DNA from: Papio anubis
Lineage: Eukaryota > Chordata > Mammalia > Primates > Cercopithecidae
Direction of reading: 5' to 3'
Assembly: GCF_008728515.1 (NCBI RefSeq)
Contig: NC_044988.1
Location: 32,591,159-32,655,158, forward strand
DNA length: 64,000 nucleotides
The first letter of the stretch is position 1. Each line of letters opens with the position of its first letter. Made by a program: the position numbers and the translations under genes. The notes beneath the pieces are model-generated. The model was not told the DNA's origin and did no database searches. It saw nothing but the letters and a program-made list of their open reading frames with translations. Below are positions 21,311-32,579 of the stretch, piece by piece.

Positions 21311-21799
21311 TATCCACATGTTGCCAACATAACAGAATGGTGAGTGGAAGTGTTTTCTGTGGTTCTGGAATTATAGTGAAAGTTCATGGCTGACGACGAA
21401 GGATTCTGCAGTGTTTTACATTTTGAGTCCAAGGGACCCCCAATTTGGGGGCCTAGCCACTTTCTCTACAGTTTTACTGGGAAGGGCCAGTTCAGAGAAT
21501 CCACGCAATAAACTCCAAACCCAAAGGGAGTCAAGAAAATCTCATGTGAATATTGGGGCATCTACAAGAAGTGGAAGCTGGCATATCGTTGCCCAGCTGG
21601 ACATTAGTTTCACCAGCAGACCTGCCTTCTTGACTCTAAGCAGTCAGAGTACAGGAAAGGAAAATGGAGAGAGAGAATGTGGAGTGGGAAACTAATGCTC
21701 AGAGAGGTTACTTTTTCAGGGCCACAAATAGAGTTAGCAGCTGATCTGAGGTTTGAAAATAACCACTGATGCTCACACAGCATGTGTCAGATCCATGGG

Positions 21800-21962
21800 G
21801 TAGCAGTCGGCCAGAGACTTGGTAACAGACAGATTGCTGGATCCCACCCCTAGACTCTCTGATTCAGTTAGTTTGGGGTAAGGCACAAGACTGAATTTTT
21901 CACAAGTTTCCAAGTGGTGCTGATACTTCTGGTCCAGGAACTTACTGGGAGAGAATGACTAA
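21800..21962 (+). repeat. MER5A-like DNA transposon relic
   Basis: GGATCCCACCCCTAGACTCT, CTGATTCAGTTAGTTTGGGG, AAGTTTCCAAGTGGTGCTGA and CTTCTGGTCCAGGAA match the inner part of the hAT-type MER5A element from memory. Confidence 0.75.
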
Positions 21963-23150
21963 TCTAGACCATTTCACTTCAAATTCTGAACTTCTTGTAT
22001 GCTACCACACTGCATCCTTTTAACAATGCATTCCCTGTCCTATTGCAATGCTGACATCTCATCAATATTTTAAAACGTGTGTTTGCAGAAATAATATTTT
22101 ATATCAAATACTCACTTTTAGTAATATTTCTGCAATTTTGCGCTATGGATCTGAAATGTAACAAATACTATTCTGGACATGGGCTACAACAGTTGAGGCT
22201 GGAAGTAAAATTTTAAACCCTACTGACCATGCTATTTTAAAGTGTATTTTAATTAAGAATAATATGGCTTAGGAGCAGGACTAAACAGTAGCAGTATACA
22301 TGGGGAATGATAACTTTCGTTTTGCACATAAAATGTACATCAAGGGAAAAAATAAAGCAGAAAATAAACAAGATGAACTGAAAATACTGTAACAAATGTT
22401 GGGCTGAAATACTGCCAGGTGTGGAGGTGTAGGAAAATGAACACACATTTTGGTGGCAAGGCACAAAACTGTTTAAATCCTTTTGCAGAAGTTTCTGAAA
22501 ACTATAATTTTGGCATGGATCTATGAGCAGAGTTATTGGACTTATAATGTAGGCAAACCAACAATATCTGTAAGAATTTCTTTGTCCAGCCTTGGATGTT
22601 GCATAACTCCTCTAAAATATCACCTTCACATATGCCAAAGAATGGAACACAGTGACATAAATTCAGAAATTTTCTCTATACAATAAAGAGATACCAGAAG
22701 GTGTGAATTCTCAATAAATGATAGCTGGCTTATGCTCTCTTAAAAAAGTAATATTCCCACAAAGAACTAAGATTGATGTATTTGGGTATATATATTATTT
22801 TTTATTAAAATATTTTATTAAGTTTAGTTTACTATAAAATCTAAAACTGATAACTTCTGCTCAGTGTTGATGACAGAGTAGGTTTGGAGTGTGAGAAGCT
22901 AGGGTGCCCATGTCTGGTAGTGACAAGCAATTTTAAAATAATGACAACCAAAATCTGAAACTTATTACTTAAAGGGCAGGGGTGCAGGCAAGGGCCCCAA
23001 ATACAGTTGTCCTGCAAAGAAATTAATGAAGTGATTGCTACACTGGAGAATGTTCATATCAGCTTCACACTTCTGATGATAGCACTGACGGATGATCAGG
23101 GTGAGGGAGTGCTGAGGGCTGTGCTCTCCCCAACACATACTTCATGCCTG
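21963..23150. other. Intergenic, no gene seen
   Basis: AT-rich, no recognisable exon or repeat that I can name. Frames at 22249-22466 (minus) and 22483-22686 (plus) are short and unsupported. Confidence 0.6.
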
Positions 23151-23290
23151 CTACCTGAAATGGTTTGACTCTGTGAACCCACCCAATTCTCATTTCGTGT
23201 CAAGGGAGGGAACAGGTGGGAGGTGACTGGATCATGAGGGCAGTTTCCCCCCTGCTGTTCTCATGATAGTGAGGGAATTCTCATGAGACA

Positions 23291-23301
23291 TGATGGTTTT
23301 A
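23291..23301. repeat. L1 target-site duplication, left copy
   Basis: TGATGGTTTTA, extendable to a 15-bp match with one mismatch (from 23287). The partner is at 27508-27518. The site is inside the MaLR LTR. Confidence 0.88.
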
Positions 23302-24135
23302 TTTTTTATTTTTTTATTTTTTACTTATTTTTATTATACTTTAAGTTCTAGGGTACATGTGCACAACATGCAGGTTTGTTACACATGTATACATGTGCCA
23401 TGTTGGTGTGTTGCACCCATTAACTTGTCATTTACATTAGGTATATCTCCTAATGCTATCCCTCCCCCCTGCCCCCTCCCCACAATAGGCCCTGGTGTGT
23501 GATGTTCCCCTTCCTGTGTCCAAGTGATCTCATTGTTCAATTCCCACCTATGAGTGAGAACATGCGGCGTTTGGTTTTCTGTTCTTGTGATAGTTTGCTG
23601 AGAATGATGGTTTCCAGCTGCATCCATGTCCCTACAAAGGACATGAACTCATCCTGTTTTATGGCTGCATAGTATTCCATGGTGTATATGTGCCACATTT
23701 TCTTAATCCAGTCTGTCACTGATGGACATTTGGGTTGATTCCAAGTCTTTGCTATTGTGAATAGTGCCACAATAAACATATGTGTGCATGTGTCCTTAGA
23801 GTAGCATGATTTATAATCCTTTGGGTATATACCCAGTAATGGGATGGCTGGGTCAAATGGTATTTCTAGTTCTAGATCCTTAAGGAATCACCACACTGTT
23901 TTCCACAATGGTTGAACTAGTTTACACTCCCACCAACAGTGTAAAAGTGTTCCTATTTCTCCACATCCTCTCTAGCACCTGTTGTTTCCTGACTTTTTAA
24001 TGATCGCCATTCTAACTGGTGTGAGATGGTATCTCATTGTGGTTTTGATTTGCATTTCTCTGATGGTGAGTGACGATGAGCATATTTTCATGTGTCTGTT
24101 GGCTGTATAAATGTCTTCTTTTGAGAAGTGTCTGT

Positions 24136-24966
24136 TCATATCCTTTGCCCACTTTTTGATGGGGTTGTTTTTTTCTTGTAAATTTGTTTGAGCTCTTTGT
24201 AGGTTCTGGATATTAGCCCTTTGTCAGATGAGTAGATTGCAAAAATTTTCTCCCATTCTGTAGGTTGCCCGTTCACTCTGATGGTAGTTTCTTTTGCTGT
24301 GCAGAAGCTCTTTAGTTTAATGAGATCCCATTTGTCAATTTTGCCTTTGGTTGCTGTTGCTTTTGGTGTTTTAGACATGAAGTCCTTGCCCATGCCTATG
24401 TCGTGAATTGTATTACCTAGGTTTTCTTCTAGGGTTTTTATGGTTTTAGGTCTAACATTTAAGTCTCTAATCCATCTTGAATTAATTTTCATATAAGGAG
24501 TAAGGAAAGGATCCAGTTTCAGCTTTCTACTTATGGCTAGCCAATTTTCCCAGCACCATTTATTAAATAGGGAATCCTTTCCCCATTTCTTGTTTTTGTC
24601 AGGTTTGTCAAAGATCAGATGGCTGTAGATGTGTGGTGTTATTTCTGAGGGCTCTGTTCTGTTCCATTGGTCTATATCTCTGTTTTGGTACCAGTACCAT
24701 GCTGTTTTGGTTACTATAGCCTGGTAGTACAGTTTGAAGTCAGGTAGCGTGATGCCTCCAGCTTTGTTCTTTTGGCTTAGGATTGTCTTGGCAATGTGGG
24801 CTCTTTTTTGGTTCCATATGAACTTTAAAGCAGTTTTTTCCAATTCTGTGAAGAAACTCATTGGTAGCTTAATGGGGATGGCATTGAATCTATCAATTAC
24901 CTTGGGCAGTATGGCCATTTTCATGATACTGATTCTTCCTATCCATGAGCATAGTATTTCTTCCAT
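24136..24966 (-). pseudogene. L1 ORF2 C-terminal remnant, 276 codons
   Basis: This is the part of L1 ORF2p after the reverse-transcriptase domain. Recognisable residues include IGRISIMKM near the N-terminal side, KFIWNQKR, KAGGITLPDFKLYY, WYWYQNRDIDQWNR, GKDSLFNKWCWENW, PTEWEKIFA and YKELKQIYKKK at the end. No stop interrupts this piece. It is detached from its own N-terminal half by stops, the Alu and the inversion, and it has no promoter here. In an intact L1 this region contributes to RNA binding and retrotransposition. The ATG at the start is an internal methionine. Confidence 0.93.
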
Positions 24967-25232
24967 TTGTTTGTGTCCTCTTTTATTTCACTGAGCAGTG
25001 GTTTGTAGTTCTCCTTGAAGAGGTCCTTCACATCCCTTGTAAGTTGGATTCCTAGGTATTTTATTCTCTTTGAAGCAATTGTGAATGGGAGTTCATTCAT
25101 GATATGGCTCTCTGTCTGTTACTGGTGTATAAGAATGCTTGTGATTTTTGCACATTGATTTTGAATCCTGAGACTTTGCTGAAGTTGGTTATCAGCTTAA
25201 GGAGATTTTGGGCTGAGACGGTGGGGTTTTCT

Positions 25233-25539
25233 TTTTTTTTTTTCTTTTTTTTTTTTTTGAGACGGAGTCTCACTCTGTTGCCCAGGCTGGAGTGCAGTGA
25301 CTGGATCTCAGCTCACTGCAAGCTCTGCTTCCCAGGTTTACACCATTCTCCTGCCTCAGCCTCCCGAGTAGCTGGAACTACAGGCGCCCACCACCTCGCC
25401 TGGCTAGTTTTTTGTATTTTTTAGTAGAGACGAGGTTTCACCGGGTTAGCCAGGATGGTCTTGATCTCCTGACCTCGTGATCCGCCCATCTCGGTCTCCC
25501 AAAGTGCTGGGATTACAGGCTTGAGCCACCGTGCCAGCC
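25233..25539 (-). mobile_element. Young Alu, AluYRa-like (Old World monkey lineage)
   Basis: In element orientation it has GGCTCAAGCCTGTAATCCC, CGAGGTGG in the linker region, GGTGTAAACCTGGG and GAGATCCAGTCACTGCACTCC, the combination I associate with cercopithecid AluYRa. Target duplications GGGGTTTTCT lie at 25223-25232 and 25540-25549. Removing the Alu and one copy restores the L1 text. The frame at 25104-25424 is an Alu/L1 translation. Confidence 0.93.
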
Positions 25540-25980
25540 GGGGTTTTCTAAATATACAATCATGTCATCTGCAAACAGGGACAATTTGACTTCTTTTCCT
25601 AATTGAATACCCTTTATTTCTTTCTCCTGCCTGATTGCCCTGGCCAGAACTTCCAACACTATGTTGAATAGGAGTGGTGACAGAGGGCATCCCTGTCTTG
25701 TGCCAGTTTTCAAAGGGAATGCTTCCAGTTTTTGCCCATTCAGTATGATATTGGCTGTGGGTTTGTCTTAGATAGCTCTTATTATTTTGAGGTACGTTCC
25801 ATCAATACCGAATTTATTGAGCGTTTTTAGCATGAAGGGCTGTTGAATTTTGTCAAAAGCCTTTTCTGCATCTATTGAGATAATCATGTGGTTTTTGTCT
25901 TTGGTACTGTTTATATGCTGGATTACATTTATTGATTTGCATATGTTGAACCAGCCTTGCATCCCAGGGATGAAGCCCAC
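25513..25980 (-). pseudogene. L1 ORF2 reverse-transcriptase remnant
   Basis: The minus strand reads TGTRQGCPLSPLLFN, VLARAIRQEKEIKG and LFADDMIVYLENP (25535-25710), which contains the FADD catalytic motif. Upstream in the gene (25768-25980) it reads IISIDAEKAFDKIQ, the other conserved RT block. The two pieces are in different frames with a stop between them. The Alu cuts the gene just after FADDMIVYLENP. The catalytic aspartates are still present, but the gene cannot make a protein. Confidence 0.92.
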
Positions 25981-26097
25981 TTGATCATGGTGGATAAGCT
26001 TTTTTATGTCCTGCTGGATTCAGTTTGCCAGGATTTTATTAAGGATTTTTGCATCAATGTTTATCAGGGAGACCCATAGGCTCAAAACAAAGGCATA

Positions 26098-26883
26098 GTG
26101 GAAGATCTACCAAGCAATGGAAAACAAAAAAAGGCAGGGGTTGCAATTCTAGTCTCTGATAAAACAGACTATAAACCAACAAAGATCAAAAGAGACAGAG
26201 AAGGCCATTACATAATGGTAAAGGGATCAATTCAACAAGAAGAGCTAACTACCCTAAATATATATGCACCCAATACAGGAGCACCCAGATTCATAAAGCA
26301 AGTCCTTAGAGACTTACAAAGAGACTTAGACTCCCATACAATAATAATGGGAGACTTTAGCACCGCACTGTCAACATTAGACAGATCAAGGAGACAGAAG
26401 GTTAACAAGGATATCCAGGAATTGAACTCAACTCTGCACCAAGCAGACCTAATAGACATCTACAGAACTCTCCACCCCAAATCAACAGAATATACATCCT
26501 TCTCAGCACCACATCGCACTTATTCCAAAACTGACCACATAGTTGGAAGTAAAGCACTCCTCAGCAAATGTAAAAGAACAGAAATTGTAACAAACTGTCT
26601 CTCAGACCACAGTGCAATCAAACTAGAACTAAGGACTAAGAAACTCAATCAAAACCGCTCAACTACATGGAAACTGAGCAACCTGCTCCTGAATGACTAC
26701 TGGGTACATAACGAAATGAAGGCAGAAATAAAGACGTTCTTTGAAACCAATGAGAACAAAGATACAACATACCAGAATCTCTGGGACACATTTAAAGCAG
26801 TGTGTAGAGGGAAATTTGTAGCACTAAATGCCCACAAGAGAAAGCAGGAAAGATCTAAAATTGATACCCTAACATCACAATGA
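26098..26883 (+). pseudogene. L1 ORF2 endonuclease-domain remnant, 261 codons
   Basis: This is the apurinic-type endonuclease domain of L1 ORF2p, which nicks target DNA. It is truncated before the N-terminal catalytic part. Visible landmarks are KKAGVAILVSDKTDYKPTK, LNIYAPNTGAPRFI, HTIIMGDFSTALSTLDRS, TYSKTDHIVGSK and LSDHSAIKLELR. The usual GDFNT is GDFST here, so a conserved Asn is replaced by Ser. The SDH triad near residue 170 is kept. A stop at 26881-26883 ends the frame inside what should be continuous ORF2. The reading frame continues as disrupted L1 text to 27500. Confidence 0.93.
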
Positions 26884-27206
26884 AAAAGAACTAGAGAAGC
26901 AAGAGCAAACACATTCAAAATCTAGCAGAAGGCAAGAAATAACTAAGATCAGAGCAGAACTGAAGGAGACAGAGGCATAAAAAACCCTTCAAAAAATCAC
27001 TGAATCCAGGAGCTGATTTTTTGAAAAGATCAACAAAATTGATAGACCACTAGCAAGACTAATAAAGAAGAAAAGAGAGAAGAATGAAATAGATGCAATA
27101 AAAAAATGATAAAGGGGATATCACCAGGGACCCCACAGAAATACAAATTATCATCAAAGAATACTATAAACACCTCTACGCAAATAAACTAGAAAACCTA
27201 GAAGAA

Positions 27207-27431
27207 ATGGATAAATTCCTGGACACTTACACTCTCCCAAGACTAAACCAGGAAGAAGTTGAATCCCTGAATAGACCAATAGCAAGCTCTGACATTGAGG
27301 CAATAATTAATAGCCTACCAACCAAAAAATGTCCAGTACCAGACAGATTCACAGCCGAGTTCTACCAGAGGTACAAGGAGGAGCTGGTACTATTCCTTCT
27401 GAAACTATTCCAATCAATAGAAAAAGAGTGA
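27207..27431 (+). pseudogene. L1 ORF2 remnant upstream of the RT core
   Basis: It encodes DKFLDTYTLPRLNQEEVE, LNRPIASSDIEAIINSLPTK and FTAEFYQRYKEELV, the segment just before the reverse-transcriptase active site. The conserved PGPDGF is changed to PVPDRF. It is separated from the endonuclease piece by a stop and at least one frame shift, and ends at a stop at 27429-27431. Confidence 0.92.
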
Positions 27432-27507
27432 ATCCTCCCTAACTCATTTTATGAGGCCAACATCATCCTGATACCAAAGCCTGGCAGAGACACAACAAAA
27501 AAAGACC

Positions 27508-27518
27508 TGATGGTTTTA
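27508..27518. repeat. L1 target-site duplication, right copy
   Basis: TGATGGTTTTA, identical to 23291-23301. The MaLR LTR resumes after it (AAGTGGCAGTTTCCCC). Confidence 0.88.
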
Positions 27519-27711
27519 AAGTGGCAGTTTCCCCGGCTCACTCTGTCTTCTGCCACCTTGTGATAAAGGCTTCGCCTTTCACAATGATTGTAAGTTTCCT
27601 GAAACCTCCCAACTATGCAGAATTGTAAGTCAATTAAACCTCTGTCCTTTCTAAATTACCCCATCTCAGGCAGTTCTTTATAGCAGTGTGAAAATGGACT
27701 AATACACTACC

Positions 27712-28194
27712 TTTCTGACTGTAGGGCCAAGACCCAGCTTTACACGGAAGTGGAGAAGAAAGCCCCCTAACCCAGTGACAGATCTTTTCGTCTCTAAACC
27801 CTATCTGCAAAGTGAATTTCATAAGGTAGAATTTCTAAACATTGAGTCATTTTTGGGGAGAAAAATAGAAAAAGAAATATAAGATTGTAGGAAAAGAAAA
27901 TGAAGAAAGAAAGTATGTGAAAGTTGTGTACTGGTGACAGAATTTAAGTAATGCCTTTGATTCTCCAAAGTTTTCTCCTTTATCTGTGCCTAAGATGGAA
28001 TATATATATTTCTTAATAACTTTTAATCATCTCTATAGTGCCAATAAATAGGTGTTATCATAATCTGATAGATGAGAAATTTTAAGGGTAGGGGCTCGCA
28101 CACAATTAATAAATGAACGAGCTTGGATTTAAAACCAGCTCTCTCAGATTCCAGAGCACTTGATGTTTCTACTGTACCATATTGCTTTTATGTA
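27712..28194. other. Intergenic, no gene seen
   Basis: Short AT-rich stretch between the MaLR LTR and the full-length L1. At its right end is the left target duplication of that L1 (28195-28207). Confidence 0.6.
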
Positions 28195-28207
28195 TTGGGG
28201 AATTTTA

Positions 28208-28689
28208 TTCTTTTATTTATACATAATATTTTACATATTTATGGGGCACATGTGAGTATTTCTTACATGTATAGAATGTGTAATGATCAAGTCAGGGTGT
28301 TTAGAGTATCCACCACCTTGAGTATTTATCATTTCTATGTGTTGGTATCCTTTCAAGTCCTCTCAGTTACTCTGAAACATACAAAACAGTGTTGCTAAGT
28401 ACAGTCACCCTTGTTGGCTATCAGACATTAGAACTTTTTTTTTCTTCTGTGTAACTATATGTTTGTACCCATTAATCAACCTCTCTTTATTCTCCCTCTC
28501 ATCCACCCACTCTTCCCAGTCTCTGGTATCTATCATTCTATTCTCTGTGTCCATGAAATAAAAATTTTTTAACTTTCATAAATGAGTGAGAATGTGGGGT
28601 ATTTGTCTTCCTGTGCCTTAGCTATTTCACTCAAAATAATGACCTCCAGTTCTATTCGTGCTGGTGCAAATGACATGATTTTATTCTTT
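28208..28689 (-). other. 3' UTR of the full-length L1
   Basis: The reverse strand carries the old-L1 3' UTR pattern. On the + strand this reads as ATTTATGGGGCACATGTGAG, ATGATCAAGTCAGGGTGTTT, AGTACAGTCACCCTTGTTGG and CCCATTAATCAACCTCTC. The frame at 28123-28398 is not a gene. Confidence 0.8.
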
Positions 28690-31600
28690 TTAATGGCCAA
28701 ATAGTATTCCATTATGTATACACACATTTTTAAAATTCACTTGTCCATTGTTGGACTTGTAGATTGATTCCATATCTTTACTGTGTGAATAGTGCTGTGA
28801 TAAATGTACGAGTATAGGTATCCCTTTGATATGCTGACTTCTTTCCCTGTGGATAAATAGTAATGGGATTGGTGGGTCATATGGTAGTTCTATTTCCAGT
28901 TGTTGTTTTTTTTTAATCTCCTTACTTCTTTCCATAGAAGTTGTACTAATTTACATTCCAGCCAACAGTGTAGAAGAATTCCTTTTATTCCACATCCTCA
29001 TCAGTGTCTCTTGTTTTTTGTCTTTTTAATAATAGCCATTCTAACTGCAGTGTAATGATGTCTCATTGTGGTTTTGATTTGCATTTCCCTGATAATTAGT
29101 GATGTTGAACATTTTGTCATATACCTGGTGGCCACATATGTGTCTTATTTTGAGAAATGTCTATTTTTGTCCTTTTCCCATTTTTAGTTGGATTATTTAT
29201 TGTCATGTTTTTTGTTTTGTTTTGTTTTGTTTATTTTTTTTTTTACTGTTGAGTTTCTTGTATGTTCTGAATATTAGTTACATAAAGGAGTTTACAAACA
29301 TTTTCTCCCTTTCAAGATATTCTCTCCTCACTCTATTGACTGTTTCTTTTGCTGTGCAGAAGCTTTTTAGTGTAATATATTCCCATTTGTCTATTTTTGT
29401 TTTTGCTGCCTATGCTTTTGAGTTCTAGCCATAAAATCATTGCCTAGACTCATGTACTGAACAGCCCTATGTTTTCTTCTAGTAGTTTTACAGGTTCAGG
29501 TCTTACAGTTCAATCTTTAATCAATCTTGAGTTGACTTTTGTATATGGTGAGAGATAGATGTCCAGTTTCATCTTTCTGCATAAGATTATCCGGTTTTCC
29601 CAGCACCATTTATTGAAGAGAATGTCTTTTCCTTAATGTATATTCTTAATGGCTTTGTCAAAGATCAGTTGGCTATAAATATGTGGATTTATTTGAGTTC
29701 TCTATTCTGTCTCATTGGTTTATGTGTCTATTTTTACACCAATACTATGCTGTTTTGGTTACTGTAGCCTTGTGATATGTTTTCAGGTAACATGATACTT
29801 CCAGGTTCTTTCTTTCTTTCTTTCTTTTTTTAACTCAGGATTGCTTTTGTATTTGCTCTTTTTTTGGTTCCGTGTAAATTTTAGAATTTTTTTTTCTATT
29901 TCTGTGAAAAATTTAGTTGGTACTTTGATAGGGATTGCATAGAATCTGTAGATTGTTTTTTGGCAGTGTTTATCATATTAATGATAATTATTCTTCTGAT
30001 TCATAAACATGGAATGTCTTTCCATTGCTTGTCTCTTTGGTTTTTTTAATCAGTGTTTTGTAGTTTTCCTTGTAGATATATTTTATGTCCTTGGTTAAAT
30101 TTATTCCTAGGTATTTCATTTTATTTTATTTTTGTAGTTATTGTAAATATGATTGCCTTTTAAATTTCTTTTTTGGCTCTTTCATTATTGGTGCATAGAT
30201 ACACTACTGATTGTTATGTGTTGATTTTGTATCCTACAACTTTACCAAATTTCTCAGTTCTAAGAGGCTTTTGCTGGAAACTTTTGTTTTTTCTAAATAT
30301 AAGCTCATGTCATCTGCAAAGAAGAACAATTTGCCTTTTTCTTTTCCAATTTGGATGCCTTTTGTTTCTTTTTATTGACTGATTACTCTGGCTAGAACTT
30401 CCAGTACTATGTTAAACACAAGTGGTGAAAGTCTGCATCTTTGACTTGTTCTAATTCTTAGAGCAGAGGCTTTCAACTTTTCCTCATTCAGTATGTTGTT
30501 AGCTTCATGTTTGTCATATATGGCCTTTATTATTTTGAGTTATGTTCATTCTATGCCTAGTTTGTTGACAGTTTTTATAATGAAGGGGTATTGAATTTTA
30601 TCAGATCCTTTTTCTGTGTGTATTGAGATGATCGTATGGTTTTTGTCCTTCATTCTGTTGCTGTGATATATCATGTTTATTGATTTGTATATGTTGAACC
30701 ATCCTTGCATCCTTGATATGCACTTGATTATGGTATATAATCTTTTTGATGTGCTGTTGGGTTCAGTTTGCTAGTATTTTCTTGAGGACTTTTGCATCTA
30801 TATTCATCAGGGATATTGGCCTATAGTTTTCTCTATCGTGTTCTTGTCTAGTTTTGATATCAGGATGATGCTGGCATTGTCAAATGACTTAGGGCGAATT
30901 CTCCCCTCTTCAATGTTTTAGAATAGTTTCAGGAGGATTGGTATTAATTCTTCTTTATATATTTGGTGGAATTATGCAGTGAATCCATCCAGTCTTGGGC
31001 TTTTCTTTTTTGGGAGACTATTAATGCTGCAATCTCACCACTCATTAGTCTGTTCAGATTTCCTAGTTTCTAGGAATTTATCTATTTTCTCTAGGTTTTC
31101 CAGTTTGTTAGTATTCACAATAGTCTCTGATGATCTTTTTCATTTCTGTGATATCAACTTTAATGTCTCTTTTCTCATTTCTGATTTTGTTTATTTGGGT
31201 CTTGGTTAGTCTACCTAGTGGTTTATCAATTTTGCTTACCTTTTCAAAGAACCAATTTTTCACTTACTTCATCATTCTTTTTAGCCTCTATTTGGTTTAG
31301 TTCTGCTCTGATCTTTACTATTTTTATTCTTTTGCTAATTTTGAGTTAGGTTTCTTCTGGTTTTTCTCATTCCTTGAGGTGCATTGTTAGATAATTTGAA
31401 ATATTTACCTTTTTTTTTTTTTTTTTGGATGTAGGTATTTGTTGCTGTAAAATTTTGTCTTAGTGCTGCTTTTACTGTATCACGCAGGTTTTAGTATGGC
31501 GTGTTATGTTTCTATTGTCATTTGTTTCAAGAGATTTTTAAATTACTTTAATTTCTTTATTGAACCAATAGCCATTTAGAAGCATGTTCTTTAATTTTTA

Positions 31601-32341
31601 TGTATTTGTATAGTTTCCAAAGTTTCTCTTGGTATTGATATCTAATTTTATTCCACTAGGGTCTAAGAAGATACTTGACATGATCTAAATTTAGTAAAAT
31701 TTGTTGAAACTTGTTTTGTCACCAACATTGGGTTTATTTTGAAGAATGTTTTATGCACTGATGAGAAGAATTGTATTCTGCTGCTGTTGAATAAAATGTC
31801 TGTAAGTCCATGTGGTCTAAGGTTCAATTTCAATCCCAAATGTCCTTATGGATTTTCTCTCTAGATAATCTGTCTAATGCTGAGAGTGGGGTGTTAAGAT
31901 CCCCCACTATCATTGTGCTGGAGTCTGTCTCTCTCTTTAGATCTAATGATATTTGATATATAAATCTGGGCACTCCAGTGTATTGGGAGCATACATATTT
32001 AGAACATTATACCCTCTTGCTGGATTGATCCCTTTAGCATTATATAATGATATTCTTTGTCTTTTTTTTTTTCTTTTTTTACTGTTTTTGACTTAAAATA
32101 TCTTTATCTGATATAAGTATAGCTACCCCTGCTTGCTTTTGGTTTCTATGTGGAATAGCTTTTTCCATCCCTTTATTTTCAGTGTATACGTGTCTTTACA
32201 GGTAAAGTGTATTTCTTGAAGGCAGCACATAGTTAAATCATGTTTTTTTATCCATCCAATTAGCCTACATCTTTTAAGTGGCAAATTTAATCCATGTACA
32301 TTCAAAATTATTGTCAATGTGTAAAGTTTTGTTCCTGTCAT
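28690..32341 (-). pseudogene. L1 ORF2 pseudogene of the full-length element
   Basis: The start is visible: MTGTKLYTLTIILNVHGLN at 32341 downward, followed by KKHDLTMCCLQEIHFTCKD, the N-terminal endonuclease sequence including the QE(T/I)H motif. The rest reads as decayed L1 text: the RT region near 30300-30480, and the C-terminus near 28690-29640 (for example PYDPPIPLL at 28690-28935). Stops and frameshifts are frequent throughout, so no open frame exceeds about 150 codons. The annotated frame at 32123-32566 begins upstream in the inter-ORF region; the ORF2 start is its internal Met at residue 76. Confidence 0.87.
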
Positions 32342-32579
32342 ATTGTCAATTGTTTTCTGGTTGTTAGTATGTTGTTTGTTCTTTTCTTTTTCTCTTATTG
32401 TTTGTCCTTGTGGTTTGGTGATTTCTGTAGTGGTATCATTTGAGTCTTTTCTCTTCCTCATATATACGTTTGCTTTACCAGTGCATTTTAGACTTTTGTG
32501 TGTTTTTGTGATGGTAACTTTCATCTTTTCAATTCTAGATTTAGGACTCTTTTCAGCATTTCTCATAGGGCTAGTTTAG

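Larger units (their letters stand above)
23302..26072 (-). mobile_element. L1PA-like insertion, 3' segment (minus)
   Basis: It starts with the L1 tail (T-rich) and 3' UTR at 23302-23530, then runs through the ORF2 C-terminus to the reverse-transcriptase region. The last L1 bases in this orientation are about 26040-26072 (reverse of CATTGATGCAAAAATCC). The AluYRa at 25233-25539 interrupts it. The remaining 5' sequence of the same L1 lies inverted at 26073-27507, with only about 25 bp missing between the two segments, so the whole is a twin-priming insertion. Confidence 0.94.
26073..27507 (+). mobile_element. L1PA-like insertion, inverted 5' segment (plus)
   Basis: It runs from the ORF2 endonuclease region (CATAGGCTCAAAACAAAGG) to CTGGCAGAGACACAAC and an A-run at 27496-27503, directly before the right target duplication. 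In L1 order the right end lies about 25 bp upstream of the start of the minus segment. Confidence 0.94.
23156..27706 (+). mobile_element. Solo MaLR LTR (THE1/MST type), split by an L1
   Basis: Left part 23156-23301 has TGGTTTGACTCTGTGAACCC, GGGAGGTGACTGGATCATGA and the GATAGTGAGGGAATTCTCAT region. Right part 27508-27706 has CCACCTTGTGATAAAGG, CATGATTG-like AATGATTGTAAGTTTCCTGA, GTCAATTAAACCTCTGTCC and GTGAAAATGGACTAATACA. A 5-bp duplication, CTACC, flanks it at 23151-23155 and 27707-27711. No internal retroviral region is visible, so this is a solo LTR left by recombination. It is old and non-functional. Confidence 0.93.

Noticed and set aside
23156..27706. An endogenous retrovirus with internal genes
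   Set aside because: Only LTR sequence of MaLR type is present on either side of the L1; no gag, pol or env remnant is visible, so it is a solo LTR.
32123..32566. A 147-codon minus-strand protein as a novel gene
   Set aside because: Its second half is the start of L1 ORF2 (MTGTKLYTLTIILNV and CCLQEIHF), preceded by inter-ORF sequence.
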